Source of the DNA: Plebeiibacterium sediminum | GTDB lineage: Bacteria; Bacteroidota; Bacteroidia; Bacteroidales; Marinilabiliaceae | DNA: 64,000 bases | Reading direction: 5' to 3' | Assembly: GCF_026013605.1 (NCBI RefSeq) | Contig: NZ_JAPDPJ010000018.1 | Location: 1-64,000, forward strand | Shown: in pieces, positions 52,024-61,741 of the stretch | Layout of the letters: the number at the start of each line of letters is the position of its first letter | Numbering within the stretch: position 1 is the first letter of the stretch | The notes under the pieces: model-generated | Seen by the model: only the letters and a program-made list of their open reading frames with translations | Told to the model about the DNA's origin: nothing | Database searches by the model: none | Program-made: the position numbers and the translations under genes

Positions 52024-53130
52024 TTATTGAATTGAAGTATACCATTGGTACATCTTTTCAATCCCTTCTTCAATATCTATTTTATGTTGCCATCCTAAAT
52101 CATGAATTTTAGATGGATCAGTTAATTTTCTCATGGTACCATCTGGTTTATCAGAATTAAAATAAAGTTCACCGTTAAATCCTACTTTACTTTTTATTGC
52201 CTCTGCAAGTTGCTTTATAGAAACTTCTTTACCAGTACCAATATTAATATGGGTATTTTTTATTTCCTTACCTTCAGTATGCGTATCCTTAAAGTCAATC
52301 TTTTCCATAGTATAAACACATGCTTCTGCCATCTCTTCAGACCATAAGAACTCCCTCATTGGTTTTCCTGTGCCCCAAATCTCTATAGAAACTTGCGAAT
52401 TACTCGAATTATTACGATTTATTAGAATACCATATTTTTTTAAGATAGCAAGTATCTCTTCTTCAGTATTGTTTCCATTCACACCTTCGATTGGGTTTTT
52501 ATCCAAATCAGACCTTAAAGCTGCCCAATCATTTTGCTCCAAACATTTGCCAAGATGGTTTTTACGAACTAATGCAGGTAATACATGAGACTTTTCCAAA
52601 TCAAAATTATCGTTTGGTCCGTAGAGATTAGTTGGCATTACAGAAATAAAATTAGTGCCATACTGAATATTGTACGACTCACACATTTTTATTCCTGCGA
52701 TTTTAGCTATGGCATATGGTTCATTGGTATACTCCAAAGGCGATGTTAATAAACAATCCTCAGTCATGGGCTGTGGAGCTTCCTTAGGATAAATACATGT
52801 TGACCCTAAAAATAATAATTTTTTAACACCTGATTTATAGGCATGATGAATCACATTATTCTGAATCATCAAATTTTCATATATAAACTCTCCACGATAA
52901 GTATTGTTGGCAACAATACCTCCAACTTTTGCCGCAGCAAGAATTACATATTCAGGTTTTTCTTGTTCAAAAAAAGTTTCAACAGCCAGCGTATCTCTCA
53001 AATCCAACTCAGAACTACTTCTTCCAATTAAATTTGAGTATCCTTTTTCTGTTAATATTTTCCAAAGAGCAGAACCAACAAGCCCCTTATGGCCAGCCAC
53101 ATATATCTTACTTGTATATTCCATATACAT
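52024..53130 (-). CDS. fcl: GDP-L-fucose synthase
   Basis: Epimerises and reduces GDP-4-keto-6-deoxy-mannose to GDP-L-fucose. 368 residues. NADP-binding YVAGHKGLVGSALWKIL at the N-terminus, GSTCIYPKEAPQPMTEDCLLT with the catalytic cysteine and serine, and YAIAKIAGIKMCE with the Tyr-x3-Lys pair, are all standard. It is about 50 residues longer than the E. coli enzyme because of an insertion near 185-235 (GVNGNNTEEEILAILKKYG), a form common in Bacteroidota. ATG 53124 (MEYTSK) is an alternative start. Normally gmd and fcl are adjacent; here a GxxExxY cassette lies between. Confidence 0.96.
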   Translation of the reverse strand: MYMEYTSKIYVAGHKGLVGSALWKILTEKGYSNLIGRSSSELDLRDTLAVETFFEQEKPEYVILAAAKVGGIVANNTYRGEFIYENLMIQNNVIHHAYKSGVKKLLFLGSTCIYPKEAPQPMTEDCLLTSPLEYTNEPYAIAKIAGIKMCESYNIQYGTNFISVMPTNLYGPNDNFDLEKSHVLPALVRKNHLGKCLEQNDWAALRSDLDKNPIEGVNGNNTEEEILAILKKYGILINRNNSSNSQVSIEIWGTGKPMREFLWSEEMAEACVYTMEKIDFKDTHTEGKEIKNTHINIGTGKEVSIKQLAEAIKSKVGFNGELYFNSDKPDGTMRKLTDPSKIHDLGWQHKIDIEEGIEKMYQWYTSIQ

Positions 53131-53166
53131 GCGAATTTCTCTAATTAATACTTATTATGCGAATTA
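53129..53166. repeat. Left boundary repeats of the GxxExxY cassette
   Basis: ATGCGAATT occurs at 53129-53137 and again at 53157-53165, followed by CGAATAAAATGAATTA. The longer copy ATGCGAATTA (53157-53166) is an exact reverse complement of the right-hand arm at 53635-53644. It lies between the fcl start and the GxxExxY gene stop. Confidence 0.6.
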
Positions 53167-53198
53167 TAAAGATTACGAATAAAATGAATTACTACAAA

Positions 53199-53597
53199 TC
53201 ATTCAAATTTTTGTGAATAGGATGAATTTAGAATTCTTTTGTGTGTTAAAGAAGATGTACCAAAATTTACTAACAACCCTAATTTGTAATTAATCGCACG
53301 AAGATAATTTCCTGTTTGATTAAACTGATCTCTATAAAAACCGTTAACAGCCTTTATCTCAAGAATAATTTTACCGTAACATACAAAATCAGCTACGTAA
53401 TACTTCCTTAACGCTTTACCCTCATAAATTATGGTTAACTTCTTTTGTCTTTCAAAAGGTATATTCTGCTTCTCAAATTCCATTTCCAAAGCCTCTTGAT
53501 AAACAGCTTCTAGAAAACCAGGACCTAATTGGGAATGAACATTAAAACATGCTCCAATAATTTGATAACTTTCATCCTTATAAATTATCTCAACCAC
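53199..53597 (-). CDS. GxxExxY-family protein
   Basis: 132 residues starting with GTG at 53597; no ATG is near. GPGFLEAVYQEALEMEF carries the GxxExxY signature, and YYVADFVCYGKIILEIKAV has the D...E-x-K spacing of the PD-(D/E)xK nuclease fold to which the family is related. No signal peptide. The function of the family is unknown; members are often found as lone inserts within polysaccharide or rRNA loci, which is what I see here between gmd and fcl, with matching inverted repeats on both sides. It may be a mobile or self-maintained unit. Its reading direction matches the operon. Confidence 0.85.
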   Translation of the reverse strand: MVEIIYKDESYQIIGACFNVHSQLGPGFLEAVYQEALEMEFEKQNIPFERQKKLTIIYEGKALRKYYVADFVCYGKIILEIKAVNGFYRDQFNQTGNYLRAINYKLGLLVNFGTSSLTHKRILNSSYSQKFE

Positions 53598-53599
53598 AA

Positions 53600-53644
53600 C
53601 TTAAAATTCGGATAATTCGTTTCTTTTATTCGGGTAATTCGCAT
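53600..53644. repeat. Right boundary repeats of the GxxExxY cassette
   Basis: ATTCG occurs four times as AAATTCGG, TAATTCGT, TTATTCGG and TAATTCGC. TAATTCGCAT (53635-53644) is the exact reverse complement of the left arm, and TTTTATTCG pairs with the CGAATAAAA of the left side. Its last base is the first base of the gmd stop codon, so the boundary is at the end of gmd. Confidence 0.6.
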
Positions 53645-54762
53645 TACTCAAAGTAATTCAGTGTCTTATATCCTCCTTCTCTCAAATACTTATCTTTCTT
53701 CATTAATTCAACATCAGAGGCCATCATATCTTTAACCAAACCTTCAAGATCATATTCTGGTTCCCAACCTAATTTTTCTTTTGATTTTGTTGGATCACCT
53801 ATAAGCAACTCAACTTCTGTAGGTCGGAAATACCTTGGATCTACTTTAACCACTTCTGTTCCGGCTTCTACCTGATAATCCGGATTGGTACAGTTTTTCA
53901 CTACTCCAATTTCATCAACACCTTCACCTTTAAATTCAAGTTCTATACCAACTTCAGCAAATGCCATTCTTACAAAATCTCTAACCTTTGTAGTTACACC
54001 TGTTGCAATTACATAATCTTCAGGCTTTTCCTGTTGCAAAATCAACCACATGGCTTTGATGTAGTCCTTAGCATGTCCCCAGTCCCTTTTCGCTTCCATA
54101 TTACCCAGATATAAACAATCCTGCATTCCTAATGCAATTTTAGAAACAGCTCGGGTAATTTTTCTGGTTACAAATGTTTCTCCTCGTAATGGACTTTCAT
54201 GATTAAATAAAATACCATTACATGCAAACATATTATATGCTTCACGATAATTTACTGTAATCCAGTATGCGTACATTTTAGCAACTGCATAAGGACTTCT
54301 TGGATAGAAAGGTGTTTTTTCTGACTGAGGAACTTCTTGTACTAACCCATAAAGTTCAGAAGTTGATGCTTGATACACTCTGGTTTTATCTGTCAATCCT
54401 AATAATCGAATCGCTTCAAGAATCCTTAAAGTACCGATCCCATCAGCATTTGCAGTATATTCAGGAGTTTCAAAACTCACCTGAACATGACTCATCGCTG
54501 CCAAATTATATATTTCATCAGGTTGCACTTCCTGAATAATACGAGTCAGGTTCATACTATCTGTTAAATCTCCATAATGTAAAATCAAATTACGATTTTC
54601 CACATGAGGATCTTGATACAGGTGATCAATACGGTCTGTATTAAACAATGATGAACGGCGTTTTATACCATGCACTACATATCCCTTTTTCAATAAAAAT
54701 TCGGCTAGATAAGCGCCATCTTGTCCTGTTATTCCTGTAATTAAAGCAACTTTATTACTCAT
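53644..54762 (-). CDS. gmd: GDP-mannose 4,6-dehydratase
   Basis: Converts GDP-mannose to GDP-4-keto-6-deoxy-mannose, the first step to GDP-L-fucose. 372 residues, extended SDR. NADP-binding [19 protein letters not shown], the specific [25 protein letters not shown] with the catalytic Thr/Ser-Glu pair, and [15 protein letters not shown] with Tyr-x3-Lys are all present. It is transcribed just after rfbB (3 bases). The next gene in the pathway, fcl, lies beyond the GxxExxY cassette. Confidence 0.98.
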   Translation of the reverse strand: MSNKVALITGITGQDGAYLAEFLLKKGYVVHGIKRRSSLFNTDRIDHLYQDPHVENRNLILHYGDLTDSMNLTRIIQEVQPDEIYNLAAMSHVQVSFETPEYTANADGIGTLRILEAIRLLGLTDKTRVYQASTSELYGLVQEVPQSEKTPFYPRSPYAVAKMYAYWITVNYREAYNMFACNGILFNHESPLRGETFVTRKITRAVSKIALGMQDCLYLGNMEAKRDWGHAKDYIKAMWLILQQEKPEDYVIATGVTTKVRDFVRMAFAEVGIELEFKGEGVDEIGVVKNCTNPDYQVEAGTEVVKVDPRYFRPTEVELLIGDPTKSKEKLGWEPEYDLEGLVKDMMASDVELMKKDKYLREGGYKTLNYFE

Positions 54763-54765
54763 AAT

Positions 54766-55782
54766 TTAAATATTATTTTTTTTCAAATACCAATCTACTG
54801 TCAAAACGATCCCAGATTCAAAATTTTCACTTGCTTTCCACCCTAATTGATTTTCAATTTTTGTTGCATCAATAGCATAACGTCTGTCATGCCCGGCCCT
54901 ATCTTGAACAAAAGTAATCAAATCCTTATAAGAAGAACTATCAGCTTTAGGTTTCTTCTCATCAAGGATAGAACAGATATAATTTACAATAAACAAATTA
55001 TCACGTTCATTGCGTCCTCCAATATTATAGGTTTCTCCAGCGATTCCCTTATGATAAGCCAAATCAATACCTATACAATGATCTAGTACATATAACCAAT
55101 CCCTAATATTTTTACCGTCACCATAAATAGGAATATTTTCACCAGCCAATGCTTTTCGGATAATCGTAGGGATTAATTTTTCATTATGTTGTTTAGGGCC
55201 GTAGTTATTACTACAATTACTCGTAGTCACATTCATTCCATAGGTATGATAATATGCACGTACAATTAAATCTGAACCTGCTTTCGAGGAAGAATACGGG
55301 CTATTGGGTGCATAAGGGGTATCTTCTTTAAATAATCCCGTTTCCCCTAAAGTACCATAAACTTCATCTGTAGAAATATGATGAAAACGGCATCCTTCAT
55401 AACCATCTTTATATTTAAAAGGTGAATCCATCCAATATTGACGGGCTACATCTAATAATGTAAAAGTACCATTAACATTGGTTTGAATAAATACCTCTGG
55501 CCCACTTATCGAATTATCAACATGGCTCTCTGCAGCAAAATGGAATACTCCTTTAATATCATATTTTTCAAATAGATATTGAACCAGTTCACGGTTACAA
55601 ATATCACCTTTCACCAATTCATACCTGTCTGAATTTTCTACTTCTTTTAAGTTTGTAATATCTCCAGCATAGGTTAACTTATCAAGGTTTATTATTTTAT
55701 ATTCACTGTACTTCTCTAAGAAATAAGGAACAAAATTTGACCCTATAAAACCAGCTCCTCCTGTAACTAATATTGATTTCAT
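54766..55782 (-). CDS. rfbB: dTDP-glucose 4,6-dehydratase
   Basis: Second enzyme of dTDP-L-rhamnose synthesis, 338 residues. VTGGAGFIGSNFVPYFLEKY binds NAD; AAESHVDNSI, STDEVYG (catalytic Asp-Glu) and SPYSSSKAGSDL (Tyr-x3-Lys) follow as usual. The 5' leader holds the 20-bp motif at 55803-55822 also found before the SDR pair at 17.4 kb. Gap to rfbD is 180 bases, the longest in this operon. Confidence 0.98.
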   Translation of the reverse strand: MKSILVTGGAGFIGSNFVPYFLEKYSEYKIINLDKLTYAGDITNLKEVENSDRYELVKGDICNRELVQYLFEKYDIKGVFHFAAESHVDNSISGPEVFIQTNVNGTFTLLDVARQYWMDSPFKYKDGYEGCRFHHISTDEVYGTLGETGLFKEDTPYAPNSPYSSSKAGSDLIVRAYYHTYGMNVTTSNCSNNYGPKQHNEKLIPTIIRKALAGENIPIYGDGKNIRDWLYVLDHCIGIDLAYHKGIAGETYNIGGRNERDNLFIVNYICSILDEKKPKADSSSYKDLITFVQDRAGHDRRYAIDATKIENQLGWKASENFESGIVLTVDWYLKKNNI

Positions 55783-55802
55783 CTGTTTAAATTTGATTTT
55801 TA

Positions 55803-55826
55803 TTTGCCAGATGGAACTCGCCCAAA
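55803..55826 (-). promoter_or_regulatory. Shared leader motif upstream of rfbB
   Basis: TTTGCCAGATGGAACTCGCC matches 17398-17417 at 19 of 20 bases, in the same orientation and at about the same distance (20 bases) from the start codon. On the minus strand both read GGCGAGTTCCAT-x-TGGCAAA and then an A-rich stretch with AATTTAA before ATG. The strong inverted repeat seen at the other copy is only partly kept here. Confidence 0.4.
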
Positions 55827-55962
55827 AGTTAATAATCCTCGTGCTTGAGATTTTCTTATAGCTCGTTTCATTCGTTTAGTTTATTTAAATGGTTAAATGG
55901 ATGTCCATAAGCTATTCGTATTTAAAGACGTTTAGTCTGGACTATACATATATACTCTTTTT

Positions 55963-56832
55963 TTAGTTTGATTTTTCGATTTCATAAAGACAGCTTCTCA
56001 ATGAATCACGCCAGTATGGTATTGAAATATTAAAATCGTTTTTTATTTTCTTTTTATTAAGAACCGAATAATATGGTCTTTTTGCTGGTGTTGGATATTC
56101 TGATGCTTCAATAGGATTGACGATACATTTAATACCTGATAATTCAAAAATTGCTAAAGCAAAATCATACCAAGAAGCAACTCCCTCATTACTATAATGA
56201 TAAACCTTTCCCTTTTTATCCAACTTTTCATTACTATTAATAATACTCATTATAGCACCTGCTAAATCCGCTGCATAAGTTGGTGTACCTACCTGGTCAA
56301 AAATAACACCTAAAGACTCTCTTTCTACACCTAATCTCATCATTGTTTTAACAAAATTATTGCCGAAAGAAGAATATAGCCAAGATGTTCTAATGATAAT
56401 TCCTTCTTCATTAGAGGATACAACATACTGTTCTCCCTCTAATTTTGTAAGCCCATATACACCTAAAGGTATTACTTGATCAGATTCCTTTAATGGACAA
56501 AATGCTTCTCCATTAAAAACATAATCAGTAGAGATATGAATTAACTTGGCAGAACTTAATTCACAAGCTTTTATTAAATTTTTAACAGCTGTTGCATTTA
56601 TAATTCTAGCTCGTTCAATATCTGATTCCGCCTTATCAACCGCTGTATAAGCAGCACAATTAATAATTAAACCAACATTATGTTCCTCTACATAACTAAT
56701 AATATCATCTTGATTTGTTATATCAAGCTCTTCAACATCGGTAAACATACAATTCAATTGAGGATATTGAAATGCGATATGCTTTAACTCCGAACCTAAT
56801 TGTCCGTTTCCCCCTGTTACTAAAATATTCAT
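55963..56832 (-). CDS. rfbD: dTDP-4-dehydrorhamnose reductase
   Basis: Last enzyme of dTDP-L-rhamnose synthesis, 289 residues from ATG 56832; a GTG one codon earlier is possible. LVTGGNGQLGSELK binds NADPH, INCAAYTAVDKAE and STDYVFNGEAFCP follow, and YGLTKLEGEQYV holds the Tyr-x3-Lys active site. It lies 9 bases after rfbC. Together with rfbA, C and B the pathway is complete. Confidence 0.97.
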   Translation of the reverse strand: MNILVTGGNGQLGSELKHIAFQYPQLNCMFTDVEELDITNQDDIISYVEEHNVGLIINCAAYTAVDKAESDIERARIINATAVKNLIKACELSSAKLIHISTDYVFNGEAFCPLKESDQVIPLGVYGLTKLEGEQYVVSSNEEGIIIRTSWLYSSFGNNFVKTMMRLGVERESLGVIFDQVGTPTYAADLAGAIMSIINSNEKLDKKGKVYHYSNEGVASWYDFALAIFELSGIKCIVNPIEASEYPTPAKRPYYSVLNKKKIKNDFNISIPYWRDSLRSCLYEIEKSN

Positions 56833-56841
56833 CACGATATC

Positions 56842-57417
56842 TTATTTTAGATAATCAGCCATTGTAAATTCTGAAGGTAATTCGATTCCAGCTAAAGGTT
56901 TTAACTCTTTATCTTTTGCTGATAGAAGAACTGACTCTGCACTAATATTCCAATCAATAGCTAGTGCCTCGTCATTCCAGGCAATACCGGAATCATGTTC
57001 TGGGGCATACCAATTATCAACCTTATAAGAAAAAATTGCAGACTTACTAAGCACCACAAACCCATGAGCAAATCCTCGGGGAACAAAAAACTGTCTTTTG
57101 TTTTGGTCAGATAAAACAACAGAAACATGTTTTCCAAAAGTAGGTGAATCTTTACGTAAGTCTACAGCCACATCAAGAACTTCACCTTCTATACACCTTA
57201 CTAATTTTGCCTGATTAAACGGAGGCCTTTGAAAATGTAACCCTCGCAACACTCCATAACTAGATCTGGATTCATTATCCTGAACAAAATTAACTGGGCC
57301 TATTTTTTCTTCAAATTGCCTTTGATTAAAGGATTCGAAGAAATAGCCTCGGCTATCTCCAAAAACTTTAGGTTCTATAATAATTAAACCCTCAATATCT
57401 GTTTTAATAAACTTCAT
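56842..57417 (-). CDS. rfbC: dTDP-4-dehydrorhamnose 3,5-epimerase
   Basis: Third enzyme of dTDP-L-rhamnose synthesis, 191 residues from ATG 57417; the longer frame to 57450 adds eleven residues that homologues do not have. Cupin fold: FGDSRGYFFESFNQRQF, NESRSSYGVLRGLHFQRPP with the catalytic His, VLDVAVDLRKDSPTFGKHVSV and PRGFAHGFVVLS. Follows rfbA with a 144-base gap. Confidence 0.97.
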   Translation of the reverse strand: MKFIKTDIEGLIIIEPKVFGDSRGYFFESFNQRQFEEKIGPVNFVQDNESRSSYGVLRGLHFQRPPFNQAKLVRCIEGEVLDVAVDLRKDSPTFGKHVSVVLSDQNKRQFFVPRGFAHGFVVLSKSAIFSYKVDNWYAPEHDSGIAWNDEALAIDWNISAESVLLSAKDKELKPLAGIELPSEFTMADYLK

Positions 57418-57516
57418 GCTTATAAATAGTTTAATAATACCACATGCCATTTACCAATAATGAGCAAGGCATACTAATGGATTATTTCATACGAATATAT
57501 TATTTTCAAAGGACAA

Positions 57517-57552
57517 ATTGAATTATCGAATAATTTAATTATCCAATTCAAT
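57517..57552. repeat. Inverted repeat between rfbA and rfbC
   Basis: ATTGAATT (57517-57524) and AATTCAAT (57545-57552) form a perfect 8-bp inverted repeat; the spacer contains TCGAATAATTTAATTATCC, which can add further AT pairs. It lies in a 144-base gap of an otherwise tight operon. No run of T follows on the minus strand, so it is not a clear terminator. The TTATCGAAT pattern recalls the repeats that flank the GxxExxY gene. Confidence 0.35.
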
Positions 57553-57561
57553 ATTAGTTGC

Positions 57562-58440
57562 TTATTGCCTTTTTGCTAACGACAATAAATATTGTCCATA
57601 TTGATTCTTACTCAATTTCTCACCTAGCTTAATTAACTGTTCTTTATTTATCCATCCATTTAAATAAGCAATCTCTTCTGGGCATGAAACCTTTAAACCA
57701 ATTCTCTTTTCCAAAGTTTCAACAAAATGGCTCGCTTCCAATAAAGACTCATGGGTTCCTGTATCTAACCAAGCAAATCCACGTCCCATTAATTCGACTT
57801 TTAATGCACTTTTATCTAAATATTCCTGATTAACAGTTGTGATTTCCAATTCTCCCCGAGGGCTGGGCTTAATGTTTTTAGCAATCTCAATAACACTATT
57901 AGGATAGAAATATAAACCCACAACCGCATAATTTGACTTAGGCACTTCTGGCTTTTCCTCAATTGAAGTTACATTACCACCTTCATCAAAGGTACAAACA
58001 CCATAACGCTCTGGATCATTAACCCAATAACCAAATACTGACGCTTTATTTTCTTTTTTAACTGTTTTTACAGCATCTTGAAGTAATGAAACAAAACCAT
58101 GTCCATAAAAAATATTATCACCAAGAACCAAACATACATCATCATCACCGATAAACTCTTCTCCAAGAATAAATGCCTGCGCTAAGCCATCAGGTGAAGG
58201 TTGAATTACATATTCTAATTTTATTCCCCATTGACTTCCATCTCCCAATAACCGAACAAAGGAAGCTTGATCTTCTGGAGTTGTAATAATTAATATTTCT
58301 TTTATCCCAGCAAGTAATAATACAGACAAAGGATAATATATCATTGGTTTATCAAAAATTGGTAACAGCTGTTTAGATGTAGCTAATGTGATTGGGTGTA
58401 AACGTGTGCCGGAGCCTCCGGCGAGTATGACGCCTTTCAT
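57562..58440 (-). CDS. rfbA: Glucose-1-phosphate thymidylyltransferase
   Basis: First enzyme of dTDP-L-rhamnose synthesis, 292 residues. Nucleotide-binding [43 protein letters not shown] with the metal aspartate, and [18 protein letters not shown] with the second. ATG at 58440 overlaps the stop of the upstream glycosyltransferase gene by four bases (ATGA), so translation is coupled. Confidence 0.98.
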   Translation of the reverse strand: MKGVILAGGSGTRLHPITLATSKQLLPIFDKPMIYYPLSVLLLAGIKEILIITTPEDQASFVRLLGDGSQWGIKLEYVIQPSPDGLAQAFILGEEFIGDDDVCLVLGDNIFYGHGFVSLLQDAVKTVKKENKASVFGYWVNDPERYGVCTFDEGGNVTSIEEKPEVPKSNYAVVGLYFYPNSVIEIAKNIKPSPRGELEITTVNQEYLDKSALKVELMGRGFAWLDTGTHESLLEASHFVETLEKRIGLKVSCPEEIAYLNGWINKEQLIKLGEKLSKNQYGQYLLSLAKRQ

Positions 58441-59555
58441 GATTGATTCAAATTAAATTCTGTATATTTTTCATTAATATACTCTTGTAGTTCTTTATTA
58501 AATCGCTGTTTAGAAAATTTCTCAGCATTTACTCGTACAACTTTAGCATCAAAATTCATATCGTCAAAACGATCAATGGCCTCCATTAAGGACTCCACAG
58601 TCTGCACATTAAAATGAACTCCAGTCTGACCATCTATTACGGTTTCTTTAGTACCGCCTCTTCCTAATGCAATAACAGGTGTACCACATGCCTGAGCTTC
58701 AACTGGAATGATTCCAAAATCTTCATCAGCTGCAAATACAAAAGCTTTTGCTTTTTGCATCAGCTCAAGCATCTCATCATTAGTTACAAATCCTTTCATC
58801 TCAACATTAGGCCCTGCTAAAGCCTTTATTTTCGAATAATCAGGCCCCGTACCTGCTACTATCAACCTTTTATTTGGCATTTTTGAAAAAGCCTTAACAA
58901 TAAGATCTATTTTCTTATATGGCACTAATCTTGAAGCTGTGTAATAATACTCATCCTTGTCCTCACATAAATCAAAGCGATGAGTATCCACTGGAGGATA
59001 GATCACATCCGCTTCTCGTCTGTATACTTTATTTATTCTTTTTTTGATATAATTTGAGTTTGCTATAAAATAATCCACTCTATTAGCACTAATTACATCC
59101 CAAATACGAAGTCTATATAACGTATGTCGAACAAACCATTTCTTTATACCGAAGCCAACTAATCGAGCTTCGTTCAGATATTGATGGTATAAATCCCATG
59201 CATATCTAGCAGGTGAATGACAGTAACAAATATGCAACTGCTTAGAATTTGTTATGATACCTTTTGCAACAGAAGAAGAGGATGAGATAATTAAATCATA
59301 CCCAGAAAAATCAAAACTCTCAACTGCTTTAGGAAATAATGGCAAATAATTCCGGTATTTTTTTCTACCTAAAGGTAGTTTAGCTACAAAAGACTCATGT
59401 AATTTATTTTTATTAATATTCAATTCATCAATAACTCTATCATGGGATGTCACCGTATAAATATCAGCCTCTGGATATAATTCCAGAAAACATTCGAATA
59501 CTTTTTCTGCTCCTCCTATCTCAGTGAGCCAATCTTGTATGAGTGCTACTTTCAA
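58437..59555 (-). CDS. Glycosyltransferase family 4
   Basis: 372 residues, retaining GT-B enzyme. [33 protein letters not shown] at the N-terminus is typical of WbaZ/mannosyltransferase-like GT4s; then [35 protein letters not shown] (donor site) and [27 protein letters not shown] with the EX7E pattern. Starts with TTG at 59555, as no ATG is near and homologues begin exactly here ([10 protein letters not shown]). It overlaps the preceding gene by 35 bases and the next by four. Likely adds a sugar from a GDP- or dTDP-donor to the repeat unit. Confidence 0.9.
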   Translation of the reverse strand: MKVALIQDWLTEIGGAEKVFECFLELYPEADIYTVTSHDRVIDELNINKNKLHESFVAKLPLGRKKYRNYLPLFPKAVESFDFSGYDLIISSSSSVAKGIITNSKQLHICYCHSPARYAWDLYHQYLNEARLVGFGIKKWFVRHTLYRLRIWDVISANRVDYFIANSNYIKKRINKVYRREADVIYPPVDTHRFDLCEDKDEYYYTASRLVPYKKIDLIVKAFSKMPNKRLIVAGTGPDYSKIKALAGPNVEMKGFVTNDEMLELMQKAKAFVFAADEDFGIIPVEAQACGTPVIALGRGGTKETVIDGQTGVHFNVQTVESLMEAIDRFDDMNFDAKVVRVNAEKFSKQRFNKELQEYINEKYTEFNLNQS

Positions 59556-60687
59556 AATTATTTTTTTTTCTTTGTGATATACAAACTAACGCTAAATATA
59601 TTGCTACCACTCCACTAGGATAGAAGTGACCGGCTAATGCTCCTAAAATAACATAAACAATTCCAATATAAATCAAATAACTATTAGCTTTTACATAAAA
59701 AAACTCCTTGAAAAATATAATACAGTATATACTTCCTCCTACAATTCCAAAAAAAACAAAAACATCTATAAGGTCCATTTGGATATATGTTTCAATATAA
59801 TTACATCCGCCAAAAAAATAATTTACAACTCCCCAATTCTCAATTAAAGGAATAATTCTACTCAAAAATAATTCATTTCGAAAACTTAAAACAGATGTTA
59901 AAATATCAGTAGTAAAGGCTAAATCAATAAAAAAAGTAAAAACACCTGACATAATTAAGATAGCTAAAAGAAAAACAATCATAATTAATCCCTGTATATA
60001 ATTTTTTGTAGAATAAATATGATATATTGTGAATATTAAAATAAAAAGATATGCTGTCTTTGTTCCTAACAATAAGCTACCTATAACCAAAAATAAAAAC
60101 TCAAAAACATTCATCCATTCTTTATGAATTGCTCTAATTCTATCATATAAAACAACTAATCCTAGAAAATAGAAAGGAGAAGCATCATTAGCTAAGTAGA
60201 AAACACCATCATAACCAAAGCGACCATCGTATGCTGAAAATAAACCAATATTGAATAACAATCCTATTAAAATGAGTATAGTATTAATGAAAAGAACCAG
60301 TCTAAAACCGATAATACTATTTTCTATCTGTTTAGGAGATAATTTTAAAAAAAATATTAACCAAAAAAATGGATAGACGTATCTAACCATTGTCTTTATA
60401 AAAATATAAAGCTCACTTGAGTCAATTCCATGAAAATAAGACAACCACCCCACAAACCCTGTTACACATATAAGCAATAGATTAAACAATAACTTCTTAT
60501 TTGATTTGAAGTTAATTATAGCAAACATAATCAAGCCAATAAATATGAGTATTTTAAAGTAAACTATGGTCGAATTACCTGGATCTTCGTCTATTCCAAT
60601 ATATAAAAGTAGTTTAACAAAAAAATCCATTAAAAAATGTAGCATAATTAGAACCAAACCTATATTTCTATTCAAATTAGCTAGCAT
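59521..60687 (-). CDS. Polytopic membrane protein, O-antigen polymerase-like
   Basis: 388 residues with about ten to eleven TM segments through most of the length and a short tail ([18 protein letters not shown]). A larger periplasmic loop lies between about 255 and 300 (VLSFRNELFLSRIIPLIENWGVVNYFFGG), the usual place for the Wzy catalytic loop, and that FRNELF-type stretch is the best hint of a polymerase. The family has little sequence conservation, so the call is by topology and context only. The gene overlaps its neighbours on both sides (11 and 35 bases), showing tight coupling. Confidence 0.65.
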   Translation of the reverse strand: MLANLNRNIGLVLIMLHFLMDFFVKLLLYIGIDEDPGNSTIVYFKILIFIGLIMFAIINFKSNKKLLFNLLLICVTGFVGWLSYFHGIDSSELYIFIKTMVRYVYPFFWLIFFLKLSPKQIENSIIGFRLVLFINTILILIGLLFNIGLFSAYDGRFGYDGVFYLANDASPFYFLGLVVLYDRIRAIHKEWMNVFEFLFLVIGSLLLGTKTAYLFILIFTIYHIYSTKNYIQGLIMIVFLLAILIMSGVFTFFIDLAFTTDILTSVLSFRNELFLSRIIPLIENWGVVNYFFGGCNYIETYIQMDLIDVFVFFGIVGGSIYCIIFFKEFFYVKANSYLIYIGIVYVILGALAGHFYPSGVVAIYLALVCISQRKKNNFESSTHTRLAH

Positions 60688-61741
60688 TCTTAATCTTTAA
60701 TAATTCATTAACTAATATTCTTGCTGAGTAAGTCCATGAAAACCTATTAACATTTGAGTAACCTTTGTTTATTATGTCATCTAGCTCTTCTTTCGACATA
60801 CAAAAAATATTACATATTGATTCAGCCATTTCTATTGCACTATAAGGATTACAATACTTTACAGAATCAGCAAAAACCTCTTTAAAAACAGGGATATTGG
60901 AAACTAAAACAGGTACACCCATTGATTGTGCTTCCAAAGGAGGAATACCGAAACCTTCATAAAGAGACGGGTAAACAAAAGCTCTAGCCTTTCTATATAA
61001 TTCCAACAATTCTTCATCGCTTACATATCCTAATACATCGATTTGCTTATGCCGTATATCTTGACCAAAATCTGAAAAATTCTTTCCAGAACACCCTACT
61101 ACTTTTAATTTAATATCATTAGATGTATATGACATTGCCTCGATCAAGGTATACAAGTTCTTTCTTGGATCTAATGAACCAACAAATAAAATATAATCCT
61201 CTATTTCTAATACTTCCTTTTTCTTGTTAGTAAAACATTCTGAAACAGCATTATAAACAACAGAAACCTTCTCCTTTTTAACATGAAGTCTATCACATAT
61301 TTCCTCTTTTGATACCTCACTAACTGTTATTATATGTTTAGCAATATATGCAATTCTAGGAATCAAAATGCGATAATACCAATAAAACTTCTTGGAAAAC
61401 CATTTAGGGTTTTCCAGAAATGCCAAATCATGAATTGTTGATACTGAGTTTTTATATAACAACGGTGCGGTGTTACATAAATTAAGTAATAGAGGATTTC
61501 CATTATCTTTTAAATACTTAGGTAAGTCAATTTGTTCCCACAAATGCCCCTTATTGCGACCTATTAATTCTACATCTAAGAACTCAGCTAACTCCTTGTT
61601 AACAATATTCTTTGGAGCCACCCACTTCACAATCAACTCCGAATCCTTTAGATGCTTTGATAACTCAATAGCAAAACGTTGAACTCCTGTTACTTTTTGG
61701 GTTAAAAATCGGGCATTTATATATATACAATTTCTACTCAT
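60677..61741 (-). CDS. Glycosyltransferase family 4
   Basis: 354 residues. CIYINARFLTQKVTGVQRFAIELSK at the N-terminus, STIHDLAFLENPKWFS, IITVSEVSKEEICDRLHVKKEKVSVVYNAV (in two parts), FVGSLDPRKNLYTLIEAM as the donor-binding turn, and YEGFGIPPLEAQSMGVPVLVSN with the EX7E pattern. The form is that of bacterial mannosyl- or rhamnosyltransferases of GT4. Overlaps the polymerase-like gene downstream by 11 bases and the one upstream by 8. Donor sugar not determinable. Confidence 0.92.
   Translation of the reverse strand: MSRNCIYINARFLTQKVTGVQRFAIELSKHLKDSELIVKWVAPKNIVNKELAEFLDVELIGRNKGHLWEQIDLPKYLKDNGNPLLLNLCNTAPLLYKNSVSTIHDLAFLENPKWFSKKFYWYYRILIPRIAYIAKHIITVSEVSKEEICDRLHVKKEKVSVVYNAVSECFTNKKKEVLEIEDYILFVGSLDPRKNLYTLIEAMSYTSNDIKLKVVGCSGKNFSDFGQDIRHKQIDVLGYVSDEELLELYRKARAFVYPSLYEGFGIPPLEAQSMGVPVLVSNIPVFKEVFADSVKYCNPYSAIEMAESICNIFCMSKEELDDIINKGYSNVNRFSWTYSARILVNELLKIKNAS

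Noticed and set aside
52843-53182. Several overlapping plus-strand frames opposite fcl
   Set aside because: They overlap one another in different frames and are antisense to conserved fcl motifs; typical shadows.
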